Assembly (NCBI RefSeq): GCF_028583425.1
Contig: NC_072795.1
Span: 7,835,001 to 7,899,000, forward strand
Direction of reading: 5' to 3'
Origin: Eublepharis macularius
Lineage: Eukaryota; Chordata; Lepidosauria; Squamata; Eublepharidae
Length of the DNA: 64,000 nucleotides
Part shown: in pieces, positions 1 through 11,605 of the stretch
How the letters are laid out: every line of letters begins with the position of its first letter
Position numbering within the stretch: position 1 is the stretch's first letter
Notes under the pieces: generated by a model
Seen by the model: the letters and a program-made list of their open reading frames with translations, nothing else
Told to the model about the DNA's origin: nothing
Databases searched by the model: none
Program-made: the position numbers and the translations under genes

Positions 1-334
1 AGTTCTGCGTGAAGGCCCAGTGCTCTAAAGGGTCTTGCAGTTGCATGGTGGTACTTGCAGAAGGCTTTGGTCAGATGAGTGAAACAGTTGCAGCAGAGTG
101 TATTGGGAGAAGTAAGAATGAGTCCTAGACTATGAAGGACGACTTCTTACCTCTAAAGAACTTGAATTGAACCTGAATATGAAGGGAGCAGCTGATCAAC
201 TGGTGCAGTGGGCCTACTCAGCCTAGCCAAACTATACTACCATCCTAAAGAGAGTCACCCCTTTCTAAGCCCATAGACTTCAGTGGACTTAGAAGGGTGT
301 GTTTACGAGTGCACTGCTAATCTCCTTAGCCCTG
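1..334. other. No recognisable feature
   Basis: Unique-looking sequence without coding signal. A decayed insertion begins near its right end. Confidence 0.4.
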
Positions 335-577
335 ACTCTTGGGGAAGTGCTCCAAGGGGGAGTTTTTTAAAGTTTAAATTGCCCTCGGTGAAAATGGTCA
401 CATGGCCGGTAGCCCTGCCCCCTGATCTCCAGACAAAGGGGAGTTTAGATTGCCCTCTGAGGGCAATCTAATCTCCCCTCTGTCTGGAGATCAGGGGGTG
501 GGGCCACCAGCCATGTGACCATTTTTAAGAAGTGCTGGAACTCTGTTCCACTGCATTCCCACTGAAAAAAAGCCCTG
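335..577. mobile_element. Truncated hAT-type element, CAGGGCTTTTTTTC family
   Basis: Right part of the family seen complete at 49391, 51125 and 60598. The internal inverted segment GAGTTTAGATTGCCCTC and its complement is present, and the right terminus GAAAAAAAGCCCTG ends at 577. The left terminus is missing. Confidence 0.7.
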
Positions 578-1393
578 AATATATCTACCTAATGGACAAA
601 CACTTGAATAGACTGACCTCTTGTTGAGGAGCAGCAAGGGAACGTTATATATAATATTTGGAATGCTTAAAGACTTTATGGTCAAAAGCAGGATATAAAA
701 ATAATGTTTAAGAACTCCTTTGCAAACGCTGCTGAGTCCCCACTTGCAGAAGTTAGGTGGGTGGCAACCCAAGACATGGCTTTTCCAGTGGTGGCACCTC
801 ACCTTTGAGATACCATTCTCCCCCTTGGAGATTCAACTGGCAGCTACATTACTGTCCTTTAGATGCTAAACCAAAATATCCTCCTAATTGAAGGATTCCA
901 TCTTTTAAAGATATTTTGGTCATCTTATTAGACTACTTATTTATTTGTGGGGTTTTTTTGCTTTTATTTATGTTAATTATAGTCTGGCTTTCTCACTGAG
1001 ACTCAAGGTGGATTATATAGTCTAATTCAATTATGATCAGCCATAAGAGCATTCAGTAAACAATGATATTTATATTTTGTACATGGTTGGACACATCCAG
1101 CTGCAAATATTTTTACAGTTGCAAATAATAGTCATAGGAGTCACTAACCAACCATCCTCCTAATGAAAAGTTTGGATTTGGGAAGTACAAGAGCCTCACC
1201 AGGTAAAAATATGGTATTTCTGGTTGTAGACATTTTCTGTTATCCCATCAGAAACAAAAGAATATTGTTTACATTACTCCCTTGATTTGTTTAGGACAAA
1301 AGAAGGTGTTTGCATATTCAGAAAAGCCACAAGGAGATATTTCCTTCCATGTAGCCCAGAGGGTGAGGACAGTGGAGTGCAAGCAGTCAAGAG
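578..1393. other. Non-coding; LINE tail near 957-1085
   Basis: Around 957-1085 the sequence (TTTATTTATG, then TCTCACTGAGACTCAAGG) matches a minus-strand LINE 3' end seen again at 36433, 39610 and 63340. Nothing else recognised. Confidence 0.4.
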
Positions 1394-2083
1394 TAGAGAT
1401 GGGCACGAACAGAAAAAAAAACGAGCATGATGTTCATTGTTCATTGCCATCCATGAACAGGGACTCACGAACAACCACGAACATGGCCCTGTTCATGAAC
1501 ATGTTCATGGTTGGCTGTTCGTGGGGGCTTGCAGGCTCTCCTCTAGCCATCATCCAAGTCAAGATCCCTACTGCACCACTCCCAGAAACCTGACCTGAGC
1601 AGGCACCAGGAAAGGTACCAATAATAAATAATAGCTTGGCCAAGAGCCTGGCAGCAGCCCTGGAACTCGAAGGGGTAGATCCCTATCCCACCACACACAA
1701 AGAAAATTCAAGCTCCGATGCACTCTATCAAAATGCCAAGAGCAGCTGTCTCTCCCTCTCCAAAGCCAGCGCTGAAAGCCCCCCTCCCCACTGGTCTTTG
1801 TTCCCTTGTAACAAATTTGGAGCTCCACACTTGAAAGGAAGACCTGCTTATCAAGCTAAATTGGTCTTAGACGGGTTTCCAGGGCAACAGCTAGAGTTCA
1901 GACAGACAATCCCTGCCTCTGATTGCCAAGGGAATTGATTGCAGGTGCCAGACTGTCTGGCTTGACGAACAGCAACGAACCGCAACGAACAAGGCTTGCA
2001 ATGACCACCTGTTCGTTTAGAATGGGGCCTCACGAACAGCTTGTTCGTATTTTTGTTCGTATTTCTGTTCATGTCCATCTCTA
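1394..2083. mobile_element. Non-autonomous hAT element with GTTCGT subterminal repeats
   Basis: 690 bp flanked by perfect 8-bp direct repeats GTCAAGAG (1386-1393 and 2084-2091). Termini are inverted: TAGAGATGGGCACGAAC on the left and the complement of TAGAGATGGACATGAAC on the right. Dozens of GTTCG/CGAAC words crowd both ends, as transposase-binding subterminal repeats do in hAT elements. No transposase reading frame. Confidence 0.85.
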
Positions 2084-2256
2084 GTCAAGAGTTCCCATCA
2101 CCACAACAGTTATCTTGATTAACATACAACTGCACCATAGCTCCAGCAAAAGAATACGAACCACAGCTTTAATCTGTAATCACCCGGAAACATCACTTGC
2201 TGATAAACCTCTCCCAGCTTAATCCCCAACTGATCACAAGGTAGATTTAATAATAC

Positions 2257-2430
2257 CTCTGTCAGGATATCACATTCTATTTGAAATAATTTCAGTCGTC
2301 ATAAACATCCAAGAATTGGGATAGCAGCCGGTCCAGGTGGATATTGTTGTCTTTTTCTTTGCAGCTTTACAAACTCTACAACCAGGTAGCACAGAAAGAG
2401 CAGGGTAAAGATGGTGCTTAGAGCCAACAT
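2257..2430 (-). pseudogene. CYP2 copy 2, exon 1 with nonsense mutation
   Basis: Paralogue of the complete CYP2 gene, in the same orientation and about 17 kb downstream. ATG at 2430-2428 opens MLALSTIFTLLFLCYLV (signal anchor), then KLQRKRQQYPPGP, clearly homologous to exon 1 of the intact gene. The exon keeps its 174-bp length and ends at a donor GAG|GTATTA. Codon 44, Trp in the intact gene, is TGA here (2301-2299), so translation would stop after 43 residues. The sequence past the stop still aligns (RLKLFQ against QLKFIR). Exons 2-9 would lie left of position 2257, and I see none of them in 1-2256. Most likely a pseudogene or a null allele; a sequencing error cannot be excluded. Confidence 0.82.
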
Positions 2431-3415
2431 TTTTCTGCAGCTTTTTCTGGGTACTGAATAGTACCTGTCTATTGTGCTGTGGCGTAAGAGCAGAACCCCG
2501 GATCCTACAATTGCTCTCCCGTGGGTGTGTTTCCAATCACCGTCCACAGATTTCCATCTGCCCCTTCCTTTTGGCTTGGTTTCTTCCAATCTCACACCTG
2601 CTGTTTTAGAAACTTTCTCAACTGAAGTATGTTGAATATCTTATATAATTTAATGTTACAGCTCTTTGATATCTACAACTGATAATTAAACTGAGTTGCT
2701 CTGACTACACCCTTTAGCTTATGAAAGGCTCCCCATCTTGCCAGAGACTTGAGTCTGTCATATCTACAGCAGTAAGAACGTAAGAAGAGCCTCACAGGAT
2801 CTGACCAAACGTTCATCAAATCCAAGATACTGTTTCTAACAGTACCTAACCAGATGCTTCTAGCACACCAATTTCCATCTCAGCAATTAGGATTCAGAGG
2901 TATCTTGACTCCAGACATGGAGGTTCCAGTTAGCAGTGCTCTCCAACAGCAGGTAAAAGTTACCAGTCTAATGAGCAAGTCTGTTAGACTCTTCTAACCA
3001 GCAGCAAACCATGTTTGTTTTAAGGCAGTGGTTCTCAACCTTTTTGGTCCACCTTTACTTGGTATGGTGACCCATCCAGGGCCAGTCCAAGGTTTTCTGG
3101 CACCCTATGTGAACTATGACCTTGGCGGCCATATAGTCCAGCATTCCATTTTCTGTAGTGGCTGACCAGATGTCAAGAAACCATCTAACGTCATACAAAG
3201 AGTGCTTCTGCCTCCACTATGAACCCCAAGCAACTGGCATTTTGATGTCCACTAGCTGTACAAATGGTGGCTACATTCCAGGCTTTGACCACCCTCTCAT
3301 CTATTACTTCCTCTAACCTCCCTAAGACCCTCACTGTACTAACCATCAGGACACATTTCATTTGATTCTTTATGAATCAGCATGCATATGCAGTGAAGGG
3401 AAAAAAACAACTCAT

Positions 3416-3420
<5 letters not shown>
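2431..3420. other. Non-coding with degraded interspersed repeats
   Basis: 2775-2940 resembles a common reptile repeat (GTAAGAACGTAAGAAGAGCC start; CR1-like by memory). 3015-3080 contains CAGTGGTTCTCAACCTTTTT, a known hAT-Charlie type terminus, without a visible partner end. No coding signal. Confidence 0.35.

Positions 3421-3470
<50 letters not shown>
3421..3470. repeat. (TTG)n microsatellite
   Basis: About 16 perfect TTG units, followed by a short repeat tail that reads GGCATTTCTAGCCCGCCCTC. Confidence 0.97.
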
Positions 3471-3774
3471 GGCATTTCTAGCCCGCCCTCCCCATCAGAG
3501 GAACATGGAAGATCCTGTTTCCAGGGTCAGACATTGGTTTCTAAAATACTTGTGAAAGCCTTGCCTCAGATTATCCAGTGTAGTTGGTTCTTCTAAGAAC
3601 CACTTCACACATGACGATCTTCCTGTACAGATATTATTCTATGCAGGAAAATATGTATACCTATTATTTGAAATCAAGTGCCACATTTAGCTTACTGAGA
3701 CAGCACAACTAATTGCACCCATCACAGATGAGAGCATATGTTCTTTCTCTACAAAGCTGAAGTGTCATTGGAGG

Positions 3775-3965
3775 GTTGGATGTCCCAGGCTAGCCTGACC
3801 TTACTAGATTGCAGAAACTAAGCAGGGACAGTCTTGATTAGAACTTGGATGGAAGACCACCAAGGAAGTCCAGGGTCACTACTCAGAGGCAGGCAATGGC
3901 AAACCATGTATGTTCATCGCTTACCTTAAGTTGGCTACAACTCGACAACACTTTCACAAGCATAA
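3775..3965 (+). mobile_element. 5S rRNA-derived SINE (5S-Sauria-like)
   Basis: The head AAACTAAGCAGGG, then ACTTGGATGGAAGACCACC matches the 3' half of vertebrate 5S rRNA. The tail AAGTTGGCTACAACTCGACA resembles the Bov-B 3' end, as described for 5S-Sauria SINEs of squamates. Diverged; a SINE and not a working 5S gene. Confidence 0.65.
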
Positions 3966-3974
3966 AAATGGCGT

Positions 3975-5220
3975 AGTTTTCAACTTCAGTGCAGTTTAAG
4001 AGGTTTAGTGCAGTACAAGCTGTAAAAGCATGCTTACTTTCCATCTCAAATTAGAAGACACATGTTGTTTTACTGTTGGAAAAGAACCACCATGCATGGA
4101 AGAAGAGATGCTACACAACAGCTGTTTACTCCAAACCATATAACACGGAGCATTAGATCATCTTTAACCACATTTTTAACCATCTCCAGAGTGTTTGACA
4201 AGTAGGCTTTCATCCGTGCCTGCATTACGATAAGACGAAAAATTCAACCCACACATTACTGATTGTGAGTAGGAAGAGTAAGAAGTCTCCTTTACATAAA
4301 CATGTGATATGTGAAGAAGGTGATATAACAAAGAGACTTCTGTTCCACATGAAGTGATCACAGGGCTTCCCCTGAGGCCAAATACCTGAGAGCTAAATTA
4401 CACAAGACGAATTGCACGTGTATAACACGTGAACGCACTTACATGTGTTCCCCCATTGCTTTCCTGTTCACTCACAAACCCCAGTCACACTACACGTGAT
4501 CTTCACTTGATCCCATGCTCGGACTAGCACGTGTTTCTTCCCATTGCTCCCAGACTAGAGAGGAGAAAATGTGTCTTAAGGTTTGTACTTGTGAGATTTA
4601 CATCTGTCTTATTATTTGCAGAATTGTGGCAAATTTGCACCTAAAACCAAATAAGAAATTATGGTACGCCAGCAACTTAAATCTGTTTTTGTATATTAGA
4701 CAGTGATTTCAGGGGGGATTGCTCATGAGCCAAGCTTTTCCCTCTCTGAACATGTACAGTGGTTGTTGATTTTTTTTAATGTCAAAATTCAGAAGGAAGA
4801 GATCAAATCAGGGTAACAACTAAAGGATCTACACGGGGTAAAAGAAGGAATTTCAAAAACCACAAATCGCATAATGGATTAAATTCGCTATAAAAGAACA
4901 GCAAGTAGATATCAGAATCTGGGATGAGGAAATTAAAAAAAGGATGATTACTATGTATTAATTAAATGCTATAAATTGTACTACGAGATCTGAGTGATAT
5001 AAATTATAATATGTATCATAAATAAGAATCTGTGTTGCTTAAGGCAACTCTTACGCCATTAATTCCAATGAAAGCTTGTGAAGGCATGTGGGGTAGATTT
5101 CTTGGAATACAAAAAAAGTTCTTTACAATGGAAAACTAGACATCAGGAAAGATAATTTTACCAGCCTTCTCTGTGACATGTTAGTTTTCTGTGTCCTCAG
5201 AGTTATTTCATAAAATGCCA
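3975..5220. other. No recognisable feature
   Basis: AT-rich non-coding sequence. I see no exon, RNA gene or clear repeat boundary. Confidence 0.35.
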
Positions 5221-5224
5221 TATC

Positions 5225-5447
5225 TGATCCTCTGAGGTATCTGCTCTAGTCTGATGTGATATAGGACTAGGACCCGGGTTTGAATCCCTACTCTGTGTGG
5301 TTTGCTGTGTGACTTTGAGCCAGACGGTCTGACCTACCTCACAGGGTTGATGTGAGGATAAAATGGAGGAAAGGAAAACAAGGTAAGGTGTTTGGGTCCC
5401 CACCGGGGAAAAATGTGGGGTATAAATGAGGAAAATAAATAGAGCCC
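5225..5447 (+). mobile_element. tRNA-derived SINE
   Basis: Carries the pol III B box GGTTTGAATCC, then GTGACTTTGAGCCAG, CTACCTCACAGGGTTG and a GGGGTATAAAT tail, the usual order of reptile tRNA SINEs. The A box is degraded. Confidence 0.6.
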
Positions 5448-5564
5448 AGAAAAGTTTTACCACTTCTGTGACTGTTAGAGTACAGATCCTTTGAATGAGG
5501 ACATCAGATGCCCTGGACGCACATGAATTTGCCCTATCCATACTCATCCCGTTCGTCCTCTGAT

Positions 5565-5662
5565 AGGCAGCGGCTGTCCCAGGTCTCAAGCAGGGGTCTT
5601 TCACATCACCTGCTATTGGATCTTTGAATTGGAGATGCAGGGATTGAGCCTGGCTCCTTCTT
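5565..5662 (-). mobile_element. tRNA-derived SINE fragment
   Basis: Reverse-oriented fragment (GGTCTTTCACATCACCTGCT, then GGAGATGCAGGGATTGAGCC with an inverted B box). A related copy is at 32846-32958. Confidence 0.5.
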
Positions 5663-5673
5663 CATGCAATTAA

Positions 5674-5875
5674 GAGCCAAACTACAAGTGACGTCTTACA
5701 CAGGTTGGACACTAGTCGGCTTCCCTCAAGTTTTGATGGGAAATGTAGGCGTCCTGGTTTTACAGCTTGGCTCTCCATTACAGCTGCAAGACCAGGATGC
5801 CTACATTTCCCATCAATACTTGAGGGAAGCTGACAAGTGTCCAACCTGTGTAAGACATCACTTTTAGTTTGGCTC
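5674..5875. mobile_element. Hairpin MITE, GAGCCAAGCTACAAGTGA family
   Basis: Near-perfect palindrome with arms of about 95 bp. Termini are GAGCCAAACTACAAGTGAC and its complement, flanked by direct TAA (5671-5673 and 5876-5878). The 3-bp T-N-A duplication suggests PIF/Harbinger-like mobilisation, which is inference. No coding capacity. Confidence 0.8.
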
Positions 5876-6109
5876 TAAGTCACAACAACAGACCTTGGTG
5901 TGCAAAGAACCAATAGAATCAAAATCACCATCTATGAGCTAATGTAAAGCCCACCAAGTTTCTTAAAGGATACTTTTGGTAGCTTTATTAAATCTCCACT
6001 GTATAATGTCTGCCACTGTATATGACTATTGCAGTGATGTGTATCAATGAAATATTGCTATGAAAAAGAGTTTTTTAAATAAACCAAAACTAGTGCATCG
6101 ATCATAACA

Positions 6110-6246
6110 TGAATGATAATGGAACAAGACGCACAAAATCAACAACCAGTGCACAATCATAAGAATGACAGTGGAGCAAAATATACAAAATCAACTCATA
6201 ACAAGAATGATAATGGAGCAAGATGCACAAAATCAATAACAGGTAG
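6110..6246. repeat. Short imperfect tandem repeat
   Basis: Three degenerate units starting GAATGATAATGGA at 6111, 6163 and 6205, each followed by CACAAAATCAA or a variant. Confidence 0.6.
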
Positions 6247-6300
6247 CCGGTAACTTTCCCGTTTCGAGAAGAAATCTTCATCAGGTTCAATGAAATATCT
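6247..6300 (-). mobile_element. Penelope-type repeat fragment with hammerhead-like core
   Basis: On the minus strand it reads CCTGATGAAGATTTCTTCTC followed by GAAACGGG. The arrangement resembles the other Penelope-type ends in this window. The short stem is weak. Confidence 0.35.
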
Positions 6301-6453
6301 GGCTTCTGAGTAGTTATCCACTATATACAACGCAAACAGTCAACTTCTTCAAAAGGGAATGAGTCGTATACTAAGTATGATTCTCATAGAAGAACTGAAA
6401 GAATAACACAGACTCTTTCCACAAAAAGTAAAGCATACACAGCAGGCAGAATC

Positions 6454-6690
6454 TATAGTGTAGTGGTTAAGAGCACGGAACTCTAGTCTAGAGAGCCGGG
6501 TTTGATTCCCTACTCCTCTACTTGAAGCCAGCTGGGTGACCTTGCGCTAGTCACAGCTCTCTGGAGCTCTCTCAGCCCCACCCACCTCACAGGGTGTTTG
6601 TTGTGGGGATAACAATAACATACTTTGTAAACCGCTCTGAGTGAGCATTAAGTTTTCCTGAAGGGTGGTATATAAATCCAATGTTGTTGT
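6454..6690 (+). mobile_element. tRNA-derived SINE
   Basis: A box region TAGTGTAGTGG, B box GGTTTGATTCC, body CAGCTGGGTGACCTTG, tail GGTGGTATATAAATCCAATG plus a short TTG run. Same family as 23990-24233 and 43061-43320. Confidence 0.85.
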
Positions 6691-7088
6691 TGTTGTTAAC
6701 AATCATTACCACCATACTCAAAAATATAAACCTGAATTGTGCATTAAACAAAGGAAAATCTTACTATGCCTACACAAATCAATAAAGCACCTCTTACCAC
6801 TATTTCTCAAAAGCAAAGCATCTGAAATATACAAAAGTATACAAGAAAGAACCATAATATGCACGACTCTCTACTTCCAGTGGACGCAATTGCAACGGTT
6901 ATCATGAATATATATACCTTCGCTTCACTTTCTTTATTCCATGCTGACAGACCAACGGGTCATAAGCAGACCAATTCAGTAATTCAAAGACACAAAATAA
7001 TACAGTTCAATTAAAAATTGACCAAATAACCAAAAATAATATATACAAAGCATAAAATATGTCATTGGGGGAAAAAATCATTAAAAAC
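6691..7088. other. No recognisable feature
   Basis: AT-rich non-coding sequence. Confidence 0.3.
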
Positions 7089-7240
7089 CAGTGCTTTTTT
7101 TCTAAAAAAAATGTTTAGGGGTACTCTCGGAGTTGGTTTAGCGAGAATTCCAACATTTTAAAATTTTTACTTTCTTCCATTAGATTAACAAAATGTTTAG
7201 GGGTATGCGTACCCCTGCATACCCCCAGAAAAAAGCACTG
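7089..7240. mobile_element. Non-autonomous hAT element (152 bp)
   Basis: Termini CAGTGCTTTTTTTCT and AGAAAAAAGCACTG are inverted. Perfect 8-bp duplication TTAAAAAC at 7081-7088 and 7241-7248. Internal duplicate AAATGTTTAGGGGTA. Confidence 0.9.
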
Positions 7241-7248
7241 TTAAAAAC

Positions 7249-7790
7249 CATAGATAGAAATTTTGCCACAGCAAGAGTTACACTTGGGTCAATATCAGCT
7301 CAAAGCGTTGTAACTACTTCTTGTTTTGAAACACACCCCCATTTCTGAATATATAGTGAGATCCAAGTTCATGCTTCATACAGTCGTAAAAAGATGCCAA
7401 ATAGTATCTAGAGTCACAAAATTGTTCAGAAAAGGGAATCCCCAACAACCTGCCTGTTAATTCCCCTAGTGGCAAAACATTTCATCTAGCCGTAATGAAC
7501 AGCATTCTATATTTAGGGACAGCATTTACAGAATGTAGGTAAGATCTTTAGAACAGGGAGACCCAAATAGTACAGAGAACATACCCTTCGTGCTCTACAG
7601 CTGGTCTCCGTTTATTGAAGTGTAACATTTTGGATTTAATCGGTTTACATGCAGAGTGGTATTCCATTTGTTTTAAGGTCTCAAAAGATAAACTCAGTCT
7701 CTGTAATCTATCATCGACTAGTTTTTGCCAAAACTCCAAAAACCATCTTTAACCAGTAGAAGTAAGTAACTCTTTTCTGAAGAATGAACA
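7249..7790. other. No recognisable feature
   Basis: Non-coding; it may belong to the decayed LINE that follows. Confidence 0.3.
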
Positions 7791-8275
7791 ATTTTGAATC
7801 TAAAAATAAACACTACAAACCAAGCTTTTGGCTTCTAATGATGGTTCCACAAATTCCAGCCGAATGGCTGGACCCGTGATATACTTTGGCAAACCAGACA
7901 TGGAGTGCAAGAAGGAAATTAAACAGGATTCCAGAAGGGCATTTACTTTAACTAGAAGTTCGACTCCACCCTCTGCCATTCTGGAAGGAAAGTTTAAAGC
8001 TGTCCCTTACTCTCTTCGGCTTTGCTCCTGTCCCCTAAGAGAAATTGACTCAATGGAGCACATCTTCTTTAACTGCCCAAGTCACAGTAAAATTAGAGCG
8101 GAAACCATCAGTCCATTAGTAGAAAGATTCCCTGGAAGTTCAAACAAAATCAAACTTGACTATCTTTTGTCTGATCGGAATCACCAGACAACACGTCAAG
8201 TAGCAAGATTCTGCGCCCAGGTCTACGAGCAATGTAAATTGCATAAGGCAGACTGAATGCATTTTAACCTTTTAA
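7791..8275 (+). mobile_element. LINE C-terminal fragment
   Basis: Open frame reading RRAFTLTRSSTPPSAILEGK, then HIFFNCPSHSKIR and a terminal LLSDRN...VARF segment, like the C-terminal tail of a non-LTR retrotransposon ORF2. The block RRAF(T/S)L matches the LINE at 45950-46795, so both are one family. Clade not resolved. Confidence 0.65.
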
Positions 8276-8339
8276 ACAACTAATTTATGATGATCTTATT
8301 TTTCTACTCTTATATTTATTCATCGTTCTTCTCCTGTAT

Positions 8340-9560
8340 CCAGTCTTGACTGTTTTTAAACTGATTTGCAAATGGTCGCAGACTTGACTAAACAGGATTC
8401 AAATTTCTCATTTACTTTGGCAATTGTCAAGGGTACCCCAAATAATAGTAATGGAACTACCTTGGCCTTAAATATCTGGATGGCAGCTGGCAAGTAGCTA
8501 CCTCCTGAAGTCCAGAAGAATCTCAGAAGGGGAGTGTACGGATGCCAACTTTATGGCAGCAGTCATATGGCTTGTCCATGACATATTATAAGGAAAAAGG
8601 ACACCTAGATACTGAAATTTATTAACCTACTCAATTTAGTGGCCATCCATATTCCATAAGAGGTGATAAGCTGAAACAACTTTATAAAATATAATGACTT
8701 TATATTTTTTAGTTATTTATATCTAAAAACTCTTGAGAGGAATAAAGCACAAATGTGTCTAATAGGTGTTTTAGCCCCACATGAGATTGTGAGATCAATA
8801 CGGCATCATCTGCATAAAACAAATTAGAAATAGGGGTCTGAAACAGGTGGGAAAGATGAAAGCATTCACCTGAAGGGCTAACTTCTACTATCGTTTATAT
8901 ATAAATTAAAAAGGAAAGCAGCCAAAAGACTTTCTTGGCAGACACCTCTGTTCACTTGAATTCCTTCGTTAGTTGACGGGTATTTCCACATCTTACTAGA
9001 GCTGTGTTATTCTGGTACAGTTTGTAAATTAGCCAGAGAAACTGGCGATCAATGGAGGTCTTTGCTAGTTTTTCCCATAGCCTGGCTTGAGGTATGCAAT
9101 CGAAAGCATTTTTAGAACGATAAAAGTCGCAAACAATTTACCTCCAGGTGGTTTACTTCTCAGCCAAGTGCGCAAGAATAGTGCAAAGGTCCAGGACGGA
9201 GGAATGTTTTTAAAACCAGTCTGGGAAGGCATAATGACCTGGTTGTCTGTAAACCAAATTTGTATAACTAAATAGTAACTGTGTAGTTTTCCTAGGCAAG
9301 ATAATAAACTAACTGGCCTATAATTTCCTGGAGAGACATGATCCCCCTTTTTATATACAGGAGCAATTATTGAATTTGACCATGATTGTGGTATAAAGCC
9401 ATCATTACAGACATTTGTAAAAAAGGGGGCTAAAATCCTACTCCATCCAGAGACATTACTCTTAAAGAGTTCATTGACAAAATCTGGGCCAGGAGATTTA
9501 CCCACTTTAAGGTTTCTGATAAACTGGCCACTTAGTCCACTGTTATTGGGGGCCAAGAGA
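8340..9560 (-). mobile_element. Non-LTR reverse transcriptase fragment
   Basis: Minus-strand frames carry KSPGPD, PVYKKGDHVSPGNYRPVSLL, a DFKNAFD-like block, and the catalytic FYADDAVLIS near 8800-8823. The frame shifts several times, so it is a dead copy. The C-terminal side (KFQYLGVLF) matches the LINE at 45950-46795. Confidence 0.8.
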
Positions 9561-10590
9561 GGAGGTTATCTGAAAGGCTAAGTATGTTGCTAGTTGTAAA
9601 TGTAATAGGTGAGCAAAACATATTCCCAAAATTATTTCTCCACACAGAGCAATATGACAGTCCATTTGGAAAGTTGCTGCCAGGTCCTTGTTCACAAGTG
9701 CCCAAAAACCAGAGGTATCATACCACAAATTCTTGTCACAGCCACTCCCTGAATGTTGGCAACAGCTTGTAGTTCTCACACGGTTGGCAAAAATTTCTTG
9801 TGCGGCTTGCATTGCAAGATCATAAACAGAAAGCTTAATGAGAAAGTTACATCAAATGCAGCTATGTTCACTGGTTACAAAAAATTTAAGGGGCTCAACC
9901 AAGGAACCATAGCCCCTTATATGCACACCCACACATTCATACTCACACACTGCCTTACAGATCTTGCAGCCTGACACACACAAACACACACACACAGTCA
10001 GAATTCCAAAGATGCCTACAGATTCGAAAAGGTGGGGGATCCCTGATCTAGATCACCGGTCAAAAGGAATTCTACAAGAACAACTTCAGGAAACGCAGGT
10101 CAACACATCATTTGGTGAAAATCTAAACAGGCACCTATATAGCACATCTAGTTGATAGTTGCAATTATGGATTCGCTGCAAGGCAAAGAATTTCGCCCAA
10201 ATGCACGAGTCGATTACATGAACCAGAATGATGTTAAATGTGTTTACGTGACTCTCAGTCTCTCTTGGGATCCTCCTCCTGGTAAATGCATCTAGTATTG
10301 CAAAAGCAGCTGCATTCTCTGCATTAGTTAAGCACATACTAGCCTTTCAGTCAACAAGACTTATTATCCTAATTAATTGTATTCTGATAATAACTCCAAA
10401 GGGTAGCAGCCAAATGAAACAGAAATCAACAGGTACTTTGAAGTCTAACAAATCATAGCCCTGCCAAGAGATATTACTTTGACTAATCTGCTGAAATGGC
10501 AGTTTGAGACAATGATTATAAATTACAATAATGGCCTTAGATTATTGTGCCAAGTTTTAGTTTCTAACCCATAGGACTTATGGGTTTGTG
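9561..10590. other. Non-coding; short CA-rich stretch
   Basis: A CACA-rich run lies at about 9973-9996. No gene signal. Confidence 0.35.
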
Positions 10591-11577
10591 TTATGTGCCG
10601 TCAAGTGGTCTCCAACCTATGGCGACCCTATGAATGAAAGGCCTCCAAAACATCCTACCATTAACAGATTTGCTCAGATCCTGCAAACTGAAGGACGGGG
10701 CTTCTTTTATTGAGTCAAGCCATTCGTTTTAGGTCTTCCTCTTTTCCTGCTGCCTTCCACTTTTCCTAGCATCATTGACTTTTCCAGAGAATCTTGTCTT
10801 CTCATTATGTGACCAAAGTTCGATAGCTTTAGTCTTGTCATTTTAGCTTCTAAGGAAAATTCAGGCTTCATTTGATCTAGTACCCACCTATTGGTCTTTT
10901 TGGCTGTCCATGGAATCTGCAAAACTCTCCTCCAGCATCACATTTCAAATGAATCAATTTTTTTCCTGTCAGCTTTCTTTACCGTCCAACTTTCACATCC
11001 ATACATGGCAATGGGGAATACCACAGTTTGGATCATCTTGATCTTGGTTCCCAGAGAGACATCTTTATCTATAAGGATCTTATCTAGCTCCCTCACAGCT
11101 GCTCTTCCAAGTCTCAATCTTCTTCTGATTTCTTCATTCCTGCTGGTTGATGATTGAGCCAAGAAAATCTTGAACAACTTCAGTTTCCTCATTGTCAACT
11201 TTAAAATTGTGTAATTCCTCAATAGTCATTACTTTTGTCTTCTTGATGTTCAGTTGTAATCCTGCTTTGGCGCTTTCTCCTCTAACCTTCAATGGTAGTC
11301 ATTTCAAGTCTTCACTATTTTCTGCTAGTAATGTGGTGTCATTTACATATCTCAGATTGTTAATTATCCTTCCACCAATTTTCACTCCATCTTCTTCTAG
11401 ATCTAACCTAGCTTTCCTTATGATATACTCTGCACAGAGGTTGAACAGGTAGGGAGATAATATGCATCCTTGTCTGACACCTTTGCCAATTGGAAACCAT
11501 TCTGTTTCCCCATATTCTTTCCTGACCGTAGCCTCTTGTCCAGAGTACAGGTTGTGCATCAAAACAATAAGAGTTGA
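10591..11577 (-). mobile_element. Bov-B (RTE-clade) LINE fragment
   Basis: Minus-strand translation gives VRQGCILSPYLFNLCAEYII, then LRYVNDTTLLAEN, then GTKIKMIQTVVFPIAMYGCE and the C-terminal GHIMRRQDSLEK...GRPK, all typical of Bov-B. The catalytic YADD is altered to YVND and the frame is broken, so it is inactive. A Sauria SINE sits at its upstream edge. Confidence 0.9.
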
Positions 11578-11605
11578 GGCACTCTCATTTCTTTTAAGAA
11601 TATAA

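Noticed and set aside
2299..2301. TGA as a selenocysteine codon
   Set aside because: The intact paralogue has Trp at this place and P450s are not selenoproteins; a nonsense mutation is simpler.
3421..3470. Poly-cysteine open frame over the TTG run
   Set aside because: Simple-sequence translation; no start context, domain or conservation expected.
3775..3965. Functional 5S rRNA gene
   Set aside because: Only the 3' half is similar, it is diverged, and it is followed by a SINE tail.
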